Assembly (NCBI RefSeq): GCF_035046485.1
Contig: NC_085138.1
Location: 330,683,421 to 330,747,420 of the forward strand
From: Aedes albopictus
Lineage: Eukaryota > Arthropoda > Insecta > Diptera > Culicidae
Direction: 5' to 3'
DNA length: 64,000 nt
The position numbers and the translations under genes were made by a program. Below are positions 47,988 to 58,690 of this stretch, piece after piece. Each line of letters begins with the position of its first letter. Within the stretch, counting starts at the first letter, position 1. Below the pieces are notes generated by a model. The model was given only the letters and a program-made list of their open reading frames with translations, was not told where the DNA came from and searched no databases.

Positions 47988-49492
47988 ATGCCGGCAATTA
48001 GAATGATCATTATTAATGAAAGAATTAGAGGAAATTACATTTCAATTTCACTGGAAAAAGTCAAGTAACCGTTCGCAAATTATTTTTTTTTTTTTTCATG
48101 GAACCCGCTTGGAAGCATAGTGAAACTCCAAAAAAAGTAATTGGAAATTTCGCACTGTATCGTATTATAAATTGTACAGTGACCCCACAATTTATGAATC
48201 GGCAAAAATGACCACAGTTTATGGATCACTCATTTGATCAACATGGTGATTCATAAATAGTGTACAAAATTAAGGTGATTCATATGTATATGGTTTTCAA
48301 TTTCATGTGGGTTTTACTGCAGTCGAAAGTATGCAAAATCGAATCGTGTAGTTGTCATCCATCACTAACGATCCATGCATGAATGTGATGATGGCAATAT
48401 GGTTGGGGTTCTGCTAAACCGAACCAAAGGCCATTTTTTAAAAAATTGAGTTTTCTTAACCATTAAGTGAAGAAAATGATGATCTTCCTTCCATGTAAAA
48501 ATCCAGTAATTCTGACAGCTCTTCGTGGAGTAAATTCAAAATTTCTGTTTGGCGGAACATACAAAACATCATTTTGCATCCAACCAGAGTGAACTGTAAA
48601 CCATTCGATAGAATCAGCGAAATATTTTAGTTTTGATCCAGGTGATGAACATTTCAAGTTCTCCTCATCGCCGTCAGATTTCTAACTTCTAACCGACTCA
48701 TAGAAACAATCTGTGAGAGAAATGAGCACGTTTTTAGAAATATGGGTGTGGGAGGAACCAATTATGTTTCGATGGCGCTGATTGCCATTTTTCCAGATCA
48801 CATTCAGCCAGACCGAACCAAGTCCACAGCATTTTAGAATCAATTTATTCTCAACAATACAAAAACCAACTGGTTTTTAATACCAGCGTTATGTCGATAC
48901 ACCTCATACTGGTAATTTAACACAGGAGCCGTTATTGAACAACATGCCCAATTAGATTTTTAAAGCTTGAAAAAAATCAAACACTTGGTTCGCTTTGGCT
49001 GATCGAAAAATGACTTTTTAACGAAAACCATCCTTAAGAAGAATGTTTAGAACTTGATTCAGACTTAACGACTGACCTTCAGCAAGGTAATATGACCTAG
49101 AGGTATCGCGCTTGGTAATCACTCAGATGATCCAAGTTCGAATCTCTTTCATATTTTTGAAAACTTTTTTGTACTTAGTGCACTTTGGCAGAACATTTTC
49201 ATGGTTTGGTGTGATTTTCGGTGTTCCTTGGCACAATAATGAGTCACTTAAATTTTGCCAGAAATAAGCTTTAATTAGCTGCAGTCACATGAATTTCTAC
49301 ATTTAGAACGTTAATTATACCTTTGTTCTGGTGACGATACCATTTCCCACATGAAAATCACTGAAGCTCGCTTTTACAGAGCTTACGAAAGCAGCGCTCG
49401 CACTGTCCGATATTCGCAATCGAAGCGTTACTTTGACAGCTAGTTTTGCGCCGAACAAAAAATATTGAAAATGTGTATGTTTTGATGTATAA
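47988..49492. other. Sequence left of the Harbinger-like element, no gene
   Basis: No supported gene. Notable: a GGGGTTCTGCTAAACCGAAC terminus at 48405 (see the possible outer element), repeated TTTATGAATC/GATTCATAA words around 48190-48290, and a tRNA-like sequence at 49085-49150. Confidence 0.45.
49085..49150 (+). other. tRNA-like fragment
   Basis: Contains an A-box-like TGACCTAGAGGTA and a B-box-like AAGTTCGAATCTC at tRNA-like spacing. The acceptor stem does not close and the D arm is irregular, so this is not a functional tRNA gene. More likely a decayed tRNA-headed SINE or a tRNA pseudogene. Confidence 0.35.
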
Positions 49493-49788
49493 GAGCACCT
49501 TTACCGGTGCGCGACTAAGCTAAATTACATAGCGCAGTATCATAGCGCTATACCTTATCGGGGGCTACTAACCGGGCTAGTAAAATAGCAGCGAGGCTTT
49601 CGGGAAACATCGAGCGCACAAATTTAGGCGCCCGATAGTTGCGCAGGAAACGATTGCTATTTCATATATGTCAAAAGTGTTGTGTTCTTTTTATTTGTTT
49701 GTTTCGAACAAAACGCACCAGTGGTAAGCAACAAATTTTGTAAACACTTGCAGTTAAAGAAAATGTGCTGCGAATATCACAAGCGAAA

Positions 49789-50100
49789 ATGTCCAGGAGT
49801 ACCCGTCGCAGCGTTCGGGTGAGTGAAGTGCTGGAAGAATCAAAAGAAAATATCACTCCCAAACGGAAGGGACAGCCTCCACGAAGGAAGCACGACCGAC
49901 ACCGCAATAAAGGAGGAGGAGTGGAAGCCTATCAACAAAAGCGGGGCAGAGTTCGACCACCGAAAGAGTCACCGGAGGATAAGCCGGAAGAAATAAGTGC
50001 CACAGCTGTTGGATGTCTCCCGGGGCGTGAGCGAGAAACGGAAAATCTCGCTCTGCACGTCGAGGGGATTTCGGTGAATAATGGTTCTGGAACTGTGTAG
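49789..50100 (+). CDS. Small basic protein ORF of the Harbinger-like element
   Basis: 103 codons. I start it at the ATG in GCGAAAATGTCC (A at -3); the frame also extends 24 bases upstream without an ATG. The product is hydrophilic and strongly basic at its N terminus (MSRSTRRSVRVSEVLEES, then a KRK/RRK-rich segment), with a glycine run near residue 45 and an acidic patch (PEDKPEE) near residue 65. It looks disordered and nucleic-acid binding. I do not recognise the family. It may be the start of the accessory DNA-binding protein of a Harbinger element, cut short where the 12-bp array begins ten bases after the stop. A uORF of 19 codons starts at 49763. Confidence 0.45.
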   Translation: MSRSTRRSVRVSEVLEESKENITPKRKGQPPRRKHDRHRNKGGGVEAYQQKRGRVRPPKESPEDKPEEISATAVGCLPGRERETENLALHVEGISVNNGSGTV

Positions 50101-50109
50101 ATCACTGGT

Positions 50110-51840
50110 TCCTCCGAAAATACCTACGGGAATTCCTCCGGGGATTCCTCCAGAAATTACTCCGAGGATTCCTTCAGGGAATCCTCCGGGAATTTTTCAA
50201 GTAATTCCTCCACAAATTCCTCCACGAATTCCTCCAGAAATTCCACCACGAATTCTTCCGGGAATTCCTCCAGAAACTCCTCCGAGGATTCCTCCAGAAA
50301 CTCCTCCGGGAATTCCTCCAAGAATTCCTTCGGGAATTCCTCCAAGAATTCCTTCGGGAATTCCTCCGAGAATTCCTCTAGGAATTCCTCCGAGAATTCC
50401 TCTAGGAATTCCTCCGGGAATCCCTCCAGAAATTCCTCCGGGAATTCTTCCAGTAACTCCTCAGAGGATTCCTCCGGGAATTCCTCCGGGAACTCCTCTG
50501 GGAATTCCTCCGGGGATTCATTCAGGATTTCCTCCGGGGATTCATTCAGAAATTCCTCCGGGGATTCATTCAGGAATTCCTCCGGTGATTCATTCAGGAA
50601 TTTCTCCGGGGATTCATTCAGGAATTCCTCCGGGGGTTCATTCAGGAATTCCTCCGGGGAATTTTCCAGGAATTCCTCCGGGGAATTTTCCAAGAATTCT
50701 TCCGGAGAATCCTCAAGAAATTCCTTCGGGGAATTCGACAGCATTTTCTCCTTGGATTCCTCAATAAACTCCTCAAAAAGTTCCTCCAGGAATTTCTTCG
50801 GGAATTTCTTCAGGCATCCCTCCGAAGATTAATATAGAAATCGATCCGGGTATTTCTCTTGGGATTACTCCAGGAACTCTTCCAGAGATTCCTGTAGCAA
50901 TTGATCCTGTGATTCATTAAGGAACTTCTCCGGGAATTTCTTCAGAAATTCCTTTTGTAATATTTTTAGAGTTCTTTTACGATTCCTTCTTTAATTTCTT
51001 CCGGCATTCCTGCAAGAGTTCGTTCAGGAATTCCTCCGGAAATTTCTCCAGCAATTCTTCCGGTTATTACTACGGGGATTATTGCAGGAAATCCTCCAGG
51101 ATTGCTCAAGAATTTATCCGAGAATTAATCCGGAAGTTCATCCGGAAATTTCACATAAAATTTTTGTGAAGATTCCTCCTAGAATTCCTTCAAAGATTCC
51201 CCTAGAAATTCATCCGGAAGTTCCTAAGGTGAATGCCCGAGGAATTCCCGGAGGAATTTCCCTAAAGATTTCCAGGAGAAATGGCTGGAGCAATCCTCAG
51301 GGAATAGCCGGAAGGAATTCCTGGAAAAAATCCACGGAGGAATTTCCTGAAGGAACATCCGATTAAATTTCTGAATGAACCCCCGGAAGAATTTCTAGAG
51401 AAATTCCTAATGAAATTCCTGGAGAAATTATTGGAAAAATTCTCGGAGGAATTCTCGGCGGAATTCCTGGAGGAATTCTTGGAGGAATTCTCGGTGAAAT
51501 TCCTGGTGAAATCCTCGGAGGAATTCCCGGAGGAATCCCCGCAGGAATTACTCGGAGAAATTCCCGGAGGAATCCTTGGAGGAATTCCCGGAGGAATTTT
51601 TGGAGGAATCCTCGAAGATATTCCTGGAGGAATCCTCGGAGGAATTACTCGGAGGAATTCCCGGAGGTATTCCTTGAGGAATTCCCGGAGGAATTCCTTG
51701 AGAAATTCCCGGAAGAATCCTGGAGGAATCCCCGGAGGAATTCCTGAAGGAATCCTCGGAGGAATTCCTGGAGGTATTCTCGGAGGAATTCCTGGAGGAA
51801 TTCTCGGAGGAATCCTCGGAGGAATGGAAGAAATTCTTCC
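50110..51840. repeat. 12-bp minisatellite arranged as a large inverted repeat
   Basis: From 50110 to about 51230 the units read ATTCCTCCGGGA, ATTCCTCCAAGA, ATTCATTCAGGA and similar. From about 51230 to 51840 the array runs in the opposite sense (GGAATTCCCGGA, GGAATTCTTGGA). Because 12 is a multiple of three, long frames persist: plus 50081-50767 (228 codons, IPPG/IPPE/IPPR tetrapeptides) and minus 51262-51903 (213 codons, same tetrapeptides). No starting signal or signal peptide supports expression. GAATTC is very frequent. Confidence 0.93.
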
Positions 51841-52020
51841 ATAATATGTTTCCAAAATATTTTGTTTATACCGTAACAGTATTTGGCAACGACCGGTCCG
51901 CAATCCGGTAACTAAATATAGTAGCGACCGGTGTGGAAATGAGTAACTAAACTAAAATGACAACTCTGTGGGCAACAATTTTACCCGCCCGGATAGTAGC
52001 CCCCGGTAAACTTGCTCTAA

Positions 52021-52690
52021 GCCCGTGTGCGATGCGTATAGTGACACAAAACAAATCAACTTATGTGCGAAAAATAATAATAGCTAATAAAAGCTTGCAA
52101 TTAATTAGTATTTATCTATTAAAGTGGAAAGTGACTAATAATTGTGTGTGACCCATAATTGTGCAATGAGTGTATCTCGGAATTATCTTTTTGGCGCTTA
52201 GTTCGGTTTAGCAGAACCCCGGCCATATGTTCTGTGCATTTAGTTGTTTCCTCATTTTCAAGGGAACTATTTGCTAGTCAGCTATGGCACGGACACCCAT
52301 AAAAATATTCACCTTAGGTTTACGTGAAAGCATACATAGATTTTTTCCACAGTACTTTTCACGTAAAACTAACTGGGGAGTCCAGTAATGCAAAGCCAGT
52401 CAGATCGTGGTTCATTATATACAGTTGCCAGATAATAATAACGTGATTTTCTAGTTTGGTACCTGCAGCTGTCAGATGAATATTACGTGAAATTGGAATA
52501 TGTTACATTGGGTTTTGTTGATAAACTTTAAATACATTTCCATGATATTACTTGTGATCCTTAGATGGTTATTTAGTGAGTTGTAATGCTTTGTTGTGTA
52601 TTATTTATTCGCTACAAAATCGGTGTTTTCGTCCTTTATTTGTTATTTTATTACAATACTCAATGATGATACTTCATGATTCATAACAAT
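52021..52690. other. AT-rich stretch, no gene
   Basis: Contains several CACGTAA/TTACGTG words (52310-52500) that recur at 53250-53340 and 53935, suggesting one decayed element spanning about 52300-54500, into which family M copy B later inserted. Confidence 0.35.
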
Positions 52691-52692
52691 TT

Positions 52693-52923
52693 TTGATGAA
52701 ACAAATGCATTTGTTCGGTTGGACTGACGGCGAGTGCAACCGTCTTTCTTCCGTTGGAACCTTGGAGGTTGGCTATCTTCGACAACCGTACTCTTTTCAC
52801 GTAGTTATTCCTTCAGCAACGAAATCGCTTTTCCTTCTCAAGTTTGAATTCCTGCAGAACGACCTCAATGAGAATATAGAAATCGAGGTAGAAATGCTCC
52901 TCAAAATCGGTGTTTCCTGTTAA
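52693..52923 (+). CDS. Unrecognised 76-codon ORF
   Basis: Reads with a protein-like composition (WTDGECN, a YSFHVVIPSATKS stretch, then an acidic and leucine-rich C terminus). The opposite strand also has a splice-acceptor-like TTTTAACAG at its far end (about 52919-52927). I recognise no family on either strand. It may be a relict of a transposon gene. Confidence 0.25.
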   Translation: MMKQMHLFGWTDGECNRLSSVGTLEVGYLRQPYSFHVVIPSATKSLFLLKFEFLQNDLNENIEIEVEMLLKIGVSC

Positions 52924-52982
52924 AAGACAGTAATGAAAGGTTTATTTATTTGAAACCTGAATATTTACACCAAGAACTTACG

Positions 52983-53220
52983 TTTTGTTTCCTCCAAAAA
53001 AGATCTTCATGTTCGGATTTTCGTAATCCGATTGCATCAGCTTCAGGTATTCCCAGGGGTATTTCTTCAAATCTTGCAGAAAAAGCGTCACCAGCTCGTT
53101 TAATCCAATATAGCACTTTTAAATAATTGAATTTGTTCTTTTAAAAGTACTTTACGTTTAAAAATAACCAGCAAATCGCGAGGAATATTTAAGTCTGGAA
53201 GTAAATTCAGCGCCATGTTG
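52983..53220 (-). pseudogene. Possible exon remnants, minus strand
   Basis: Read in reverse: an ATG at 53216-53218 opens MALNLLPDLNIPRDLLVIFK, then a stop about 15 codons later. Downstream, a different frame reads NELVTLFLQDLKKYPWEY and stays open up to a good splice donor (GTAAGT, 52977-52982). A frame shift or a very short 40-bp intron would be needed to join them. Coding-like composition plus a donor site is the only support. The family is unknown. Confidence 0.25.
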
Positions 53221-53346
53221 ATTTTTGGTAATTTTTTCACACTGGAAAGTCACGTATTGACAATATGAAACAATACCTACGTGACATATCACGTTGCATA
53301 GACATGATGACATGTGGCTCGAATAGGAATATCACGTAGTAATAAC

Positions 53347-53849
53347 CTGAGTGTCGCGGACTGACTCAATATGCTCTCTCAGCGGGAGCCAAACATCGGG
53401 AGCCAAACATTGAAGATTGAGGTTATGTTAAACCTTTTTGAACCTGTGTGATTGATTGAAGAGTATTGTTATCTAGGTGCTGCGGATGTAATCAAAACTG
53501 TTGTCACGATGTCTCCATTTGCCGCTGTCAAGTCGTTGGAAAGCGAGGAGAAGGATAAACATTGTTTTGAGCCTATTTCAGCTAATTTTTTAACAACTAT
53601 CCATCAAAATTTCCATCGTGAATGGAAAATAAAAAACTTTGAACACGAGAACAACATTGGAATAACGGTGGATTGATCATGTTTACCATTTCCGAACAGC
53701 GTCGCGACGGCGTGTTTGACAGCCGCGCTGAGAGAGGTAGTTGCAAGAAAATTGAACGCTCGTGCGTGTTTACAAGCGGTGTGCCGGGAGTGTGTAGGTG
53801 TGTGTTAGCTAGCTTGAAAAATAAAATCGCTTCTATTCGCACCACTCAG
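53347..53849 (+). mobile_element. hAT-like MITE family M, copy B (uninterrupted)
   Basis: Ends CTGAGTG...CACTCAG, 503 bp, target duplication GTAATAAC (53339-53346 and 53850-53857). About 95% similar by eye to the outer sequence of 27733-29885, so it is the reference for both nested insertions there. Two frames are shared with copy A (53597-53845 minus; 53673-53864 plus) but no transposase motif is visible. Confidence 0.9.
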
Positions 53850-54170
53850 GTAATAACGAATTAATTAGTGGCTTTTATTGGAATTAATTTGGATAATTTG
53901 GAAATAAGGAAAGCAAATTTAAATTCAAGTGAAGATTCACGTACATCTAACGGGAATACTTTTTTGCGTGGAGGCTAACCGAATTTTTAATTCTCGCGTT
54001 TAGTATCATACAGGCGTATCTACAATGATCATTTCTCTTCACCGAAAATAATCGACACGCCTCATCCATGTTCTTTTTCACGTTAATGTATCGTTCAAAA
54101 CAGCACGCTATATTAACGTGTAATTCTTTTGAATCAGATGTTGAATAGTTGAGGTTCTAAACCACTGGCT

Positions 54171-54359
54171 TTAACACATGATTTTATCGTGTTTGACAGT
54201 ATGTTTATGTATCGATAATGGAAATGGTTCGCCTATAATGTAATGTACATCACCGAACTCGCCCGCGTCAGGCGTCAAGTATGTCTTAGCAAACTTATTT
54301 TTGATGAACAGGGACCCGCAGCTGGGTGCCTGGTACTGATATTCAAAGATATTTGACAT
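54171..54359 (-). CDS. Small unrecognised ORF
   Basis: 62 codons from an ATG: MSNIFEYQYQAPSCGS..., a central KTYLTPDAGEFGDVHYI segment, then a basic C terminus ending in a stop. The codon mix looks more coding than the surroundings. No splice sites or domain recognised. It could belong to the same decayed element as 52.7-53.2 kb. Confidence 0.25.
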   Translation of the reverse strand: MSNIFEYQYQAPSCGSLFIKNKFAKTYLTPDAGEFGDVHYIIGEPFPLSIHKHTVKHDKIMC

Positions 54360-54534
54360 TTACGATGCCAATGTGTTTTACACATGATTTAGAAAAGTAG
54401 CTTTATGACTGGTATGACACGTTAAATTCAGATGTTTCCCAAGTGGTGAAAATCCATGTTTGAAACATGTGGCTCGAACGTGTAGAATATTTTCAGTGTA
54501 GCTCAATAATACTGAATAAATATTTCAAATTCAT

Positions 54535-54608
54535 AAGCCTTCAGTACACGCTTTTCCAAGTGTTTGAACCAAAGTCTGTACACTTGGCAAAGAGTACACT
54601 GAAGGCTA
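54535..54608. repeat. 74-bp hairpin
   Basis: AGCCTTCAGTACACGCTTTT...CCAAGTGT pairs with ACACTTGG...AGAGTACACTGAAGGCT over about 28 bp with a few mismatches and a 16-18 nt loop. The length resembles a microRNA-type hairpin, but it may equally be a short foldback element. Confidence 0.6.
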
Positions 54609-54619
54609 TGTGATTTGGA

Positions 54620-55094
54620 AGCGATAAATTACTTAAATTCTACTGGAATTCTTATGTAGATTTTTCCATCCAATTTCACATTTGAAACGTCAACTTCGCG
54701 AGTGTAATGATCAAGGAACTGGTTACGCTATCGATGGCTGTATTTGACGAAACTGTGCTACCTTCGCTTTGCAACCAATGCTCATTCACGCCGCGTGCGT
54801 CGACTCACACACGAATGAGATGATCGTGATTCGATTTCAGGACGATTGCCGTACTGATTCGTCATTCCAAAACACGATTTTGACAATTTGGGCTGGATGA
54901 TCGGACAAATCAGTCGATTTCGGGATGGAGCTTCCGTTCAATGCACCTAACTGCCGTCTAGCACGTTAGCGCCGCTCTTTCGTCGTCGTCGTTTGCTCTC
55001 AGTCTCACATTCTGTCCTACTCTCGTTGTCTTGGTGTGCAGTGTGCTGCGGCGGCCGTCGTCGCGGTCGTCACCTGCTAACCAAATTACACCTG
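54620..55094. other. Relatively GC-rich stretch, no gene recognised
   Basis: 54880-55085 is unusually GC-rich for this window, with CGTCGTCGTCG and GCGGCGGCCGTCGTCG runs. No frame or domain is supported. It could be a relict promoter or transposon part. Confidence 0.35.
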
Positions 55095-55433
55095 TCGCTC
55101 GGGTGAAAATTGCTGGCCCGGATCACTAAATCGGCTATAACTCCGGAACGCCTTGACCGATCCTAACCATTTTCAATAGCAAACAATGCGGTAAAATTCC
55201 GGTTCGATTCGAGCTATAATCCGAAAAATCGGCCAATGGGAAGTGCCTTAAAAGTGAGTGAACTTATTTTGTTCACAGACACACATACATACACACATAC
55301 AGACATCATCTCAATTCGTCGAACTGAGTTGATTGGTATATGTGACTTGACTCTCCGAGCCTCCTATCGAAAAAAAATTTTTTGAGTGAACATATAGCCT
55401 TTCAGTTCACTTAGGTGAACGAGAAAGGCAAAA
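55095..55433 (+). mobile_element. 3' terminal module of composite element, copy 3
   Basis: Same order as copies 1 and 2 (TATAACTCCGGAACG, AACCATTTTCAATAG, a short CA/CATA run, GACATCATCTCAATTCGTCG), but with no 152-bp repeats upstream. The terminal stem-loop keeps GCCTTTC/GAAAGGC and has GTTCAC/GTGAAC where the others have GTACAC/GTGTAC. Confidence 0.85.
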
Positions 55434-55720
55434 ATATGATATTTGTCACAAAAACTCAAATATCTCAAAACCCTATCTTTTTACCAACTTCAATTTTTTA
55501 GGGGAAATGGCCCATTATATCAGCTATCTACCATAAAATTTTGGTGATGGTAAACTGATAAACAAAAAAGTTATGACATTTCAAACATTTCACAATTTTT
55601 ACATTTAGTAACAAAAAAAAAATTTTTTTCTGTGTAAATTATTTCGAGAATTATATTTTGATGCTGATTTTATTGTAAAGGCTACCGCCTGAATTAAACA
55701 AGTTGTTTTCATGATACTTT
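55434..55720 (+). repeat. Dispersed repeat X, copy 1
   Basis: Shares ATATCTCAAAACCCTATC, TTTTTACCAAC, AAAAGTTATGACATTTCAA, TAAATTATTTCG and ACAAGTTGTTTTCA, in order, with the reverse complement of 60215-60480; 60541-60705 holds a second, shorter copy on the minus strand. No ORF and no boundaries resolved. Confidence 0.75.
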
Positions 55721-55995
55721 AGTTTGATTATTCGTAATTACTATAGTATCTATTTGAAACTTAGACGCGATCCAGTGTTGTAATCAAAAATATTGAGATT
55801 GTCATACTTTTTATTGTACGTGACTGGTGAAAAAATCCCTTGATAGTGTTGAAAAGCTGTTGATTATAAGAAAAATGGAATTGAATTTATTTTTAAGACA
55901 AAAGCTGTATAATAAAAGTTTTTTTAAACGCGTATACGTCTAGTTTATCCGCAAAAAAAAATCCCTCTTACACACTTATTTCTGAATTGCCTGTT
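55721..55995. other. AT-rich stretch, nothing recognised
   Basis: No coding signal or repeat copy is visible here. Confidence 0.35.
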
Positions 55996-56166
55996 CGGTA
56001 CTTTTTTGACGAGATTATAACAGCAGTACGATCTCGGTAGTTTCGGTAATCGATTTTACTGAGGCTCAGTAAAACAACTGTCAAAATCGTATGGAAAAGG
56101 TAAACAATGCATTTTTGCTGAACGAGTTCGGTGCTCAGCAGTTTTAATCTCGTCAAAAAATTACCG
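55996..56166. mobile_element. 170-bp foldback element
   Basis: CGGTACTTTTTTGACGAGAT pairs with the complement of ATCTCGTCAAAAAATTACCG, with a CAGCAG/CTGCTG match further in. It abuts the CGGTA duplication of the next element. A 62-codon minus frame spans it and is not supported. Confidence 0.65.
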
Positions 56167-57006
56167 AACTCGGTACACGGCGTGTGTATGGGAAAGGTTT
56201 ATAACAAAAAATTGGGCATCGCCAAATTTTTCGCTATTCAAAAATAGAGACTTCCAGCTTTCATTTGCACGGTCCCTCAAAAAAATCCACCGAGGGATCT
56301 CGAACAACTTTTTCAGAATACTGTTTTTCCCCATACAAAATGAACGGTTCCAGGGTTGTTACAACAGCGCGGATTTCGCGAATTTCGCGGATTTCGCGAT
56401 TTTCGCGGATTTGGCGCGGATTTACCCATGGAATTTGGTCCTCGCGCGGATTTGGCGCGGAATTGATTTTTGTAGTGTGTATAGCTATATAATTGAAAGA
56501 TCATCGACACTTGATAATAAAATTGTTAAATGTGTTTGTTTAAATTGCCAGGATTGGATATATATGTACTAGTAGGTAGTCGATATATTTCAAAAATATG
56601 TTAAACTAGCTGTCTCCGACAAACTTTGCGTTGTTAAGGCCGCATGGGACGGCGTGTAATTTTTCCTATCTTCCTTCTCTTTCTAACAATTTGCCTCACG
56701 ATTTTGAAGATGCAAATATCAATTTCCACTGCACTGACGTAGTTGAAACTTTAGTCGATTGTGCACCGCAAGTGAGCAAATGAACGATCAAATTTCTAGC
56801 CAATAATATGAAGTAGAAGTTGAGATTTGCATCTTACTAACAACATAGCAATGGCGGACGATTCAACCACCGTCCCGTCCGGCCTTAAGTCCAAGTCACA
56901 AAGCCGAAGAATCGGACGTTTCGTTCACGAGTTATGCGTGATCCTACGTATGCCATTCCATTTATATATACAGTGTCTTACAACACAATACGACCACCTG
57001 TCATTT

Positions 57007-57585
57007 TTTATACAAAATGGCCAAGTTTGACGATATGGTACTCGGTTCTTAGTGAGCCGATTTGGCTGAAATGTTGGCAACCGACATGAATTTACGGGAA
57101 ATTTGAATTGTATTGAATTGATTGAGTTCTGTTCACTACATTCCAAAGTTACAGATATACGAAACGACAAAACAATAGGACCACTTTCAGATTGCCTTTA
57201 CCAAAGGATATATCAGAGTATCTGATGTTCGGTGATTGACATACTAGTACTATATTTAGGATGCCATTCAACCCCTTCGCGACGACTTTTTTCACCAACA
57301 TCGCCGCTGTAGAACGCGTCAGTGAGGTGCAAATGACCCAACCGTCCTGAAAGGGTTAAACTTGGAGACATTTTTATTGAATTGACCACAAATAACCATC
57401 ATAAAAGTCTGGTGTTATTGTTTTGTCGCACCGTATATCTGTAACTTTGGAAGTAGTGAACAGAACTCAATCAATTCAATACAATTCAAATTTCCCGTAA
57501 ATTCATGTCGGTTGCCAAAATTTCAGCCAAATCGGCTCACCAAAAATCGAGTAAGTTTGACGATAACTTGGGCATTTTGTATGAA
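57007..57585. repeat. Foldback with 185-bp arms
   Basis: The left arm (57007-57195) and right arm (57400-57585) are inverted copies: AGCCGATTTGGCTGAAAT, GGCAACCGACATGAATTTAC, GAATTGATTGAGTTCTG and AAAGTTACAGATATACG all recur in complement. The loop holds a small CCCCTTCGCG...AAAGGG segment bordered by TCAA/TTAA, possibly a decayed piggyBac-type MITE. Overlapping frames on both strands are palindrome artefacts. Confidence 0.82.
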
Positions 57586-57769
57586 ACAGAAAGTCCGACC
57601 AAAAAAAAAACACAAAGCAAGGGAAACTTTGGGACTGGTTTCTGTTTTCTCGAGTTTCTTTGGGCGGATTTTGGAGCGGACGAATGTGCTTGAGAAGGCG
57701 CTGTGTGCTAGTGAAGAATTTAGAGCAAGTTTTCATTTTGGTTTGCAACATTTTTTTTACGATTTTCAT

Positions 57770-58690
57770 CAGTTCTTCAAAATATTTCTCTGAAGAAGTT
57801 GTGCAACAATTCCTCCAATATTTCTATTACGGGTATGTTATGTAAACTCAACTGTCAAAGAACACAAGTTTCTCAAAAAAAAATCAAATTTGTTCCCAGG
57901 AAATCAATTGTTCGGAAGCCGAAAGACTAGTTCCGAAAAAATCTGCCCGAATTACTGGTACAATTTTAAAAGTCACTTGCTATATATTTATAAAAGAGAT
58001 TTCTAGATAAATACCTAGTTTATTCCGGGAAAAATCAGTTGAGGGGAATCCTAGAGAAAAAAAAATGAAAAAGGCATATAAATCATTGCAAGAATTGTTA
58101 CTGAAAATTTTTGCGAAAATTTCCGGGGAATCTCTGCAGGCATTCCTGGATATATTACTGCAGTAATTGTTAGAGAAACTCCTACTAAAACCAGGTAAAA
58201 TCTGTAAGAAGTTCAGTGGACTCTGGCAAGTGAACTTTTCAAAGTTTCAACATTGTGCTTCTAGGATTTTCCCAGTGATTACTCATTGTAAGGGATGTTT
58301 CCCAGGTATTCTCCTGAGAAAATTCCTCACTGAAGATTCATTCAAGAATTGCTAAGGCATTACTCAAAAAAATCGAAGTGATTTTATAAGGATTTTTTAG
58401 GATACTCTCAAATTCAAATTCTCTAATTGGTTTTAAAAATTCTTTTAAAAAAATTGTATTCGGAAACTTTTCCAAAAATATTCAGAAATACTTAAAGAAA
58501 GTCTCCACGTTCTGTTTATTTCAAAGTTTTTTATTTACAGAAATATATTTATTTATTTCAGTTCCCTTTTGAATTTCTCCAGTTTTTTTTTATATTTTCC
58601 CACGAATCCAGCACCTAGTTCTGGGCATGTTTCTCCTGAGATTTTGTCTAACGAACTCTTATCAAAAATTGATTAATTAAAATATACTTG
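57770..58690. repeat. Decayed ATTCCT microrepeats inside the inserted element
   Basis: Irregular ATTCCTCC, TTCCGGGGAATC, GGCATTCCTGG and GATTCATTCAAG words, as in 5860-11640. This is the third location of this sequence type in the window. No gene. Confidence 0.55.

Larger units (their letters stand above)
49493..52017 (+). mobile_element. PIF/Harbinger-like element carrying an expanded minisatellite
   Basis: TAA (49490-49492) is repeated at 52018-52020, the 3-bp TWA target typical of PIF/Harbinger. The left end GAGCACCTTTACCGG matches the complement of the right end GAGCAAGTTTACCGG, and GGGGGCTACTAACCGGGC / GGGGGCTACTATCCGGGC is shared further in. The 2525-bp interior has one small basic ORF (49789-50100) and a 1.7-kb array of 12-bp units (50110-51840). 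No DDE transposase is present. The class assignment is inference from ends and target size. Confidence 0.7.
48405..52220. mobile_element. Possible larger element with GGGGTTCTGCTAAACCGAAC ends
   Basis: The 20-mer GGGGTTCTGCTAAACCGAAC at 48405 is present in nearly exact complement ending at 52220, with similarity continuing inward (CAAAGGCCA / TAAGCGCCA) and outward by ATATGG. It would enclose the Harbinger-like element. No clean target duplication is visible, so this may be two separate ends of one family. Confidence 0.4.

Noticed and set aside
49085..49150. Functional tRNA gene
   Set aside because: Box motifs are present but the stems do not close.
50081..51903. A collagen- or elastin-like secreted protein from the IPPG repeats
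   Set aside because: No signal peptide, no splice or promoter context. The same peptide arises on both strands because the array is inverted. The frame is kept only because the unit is 12 bp.
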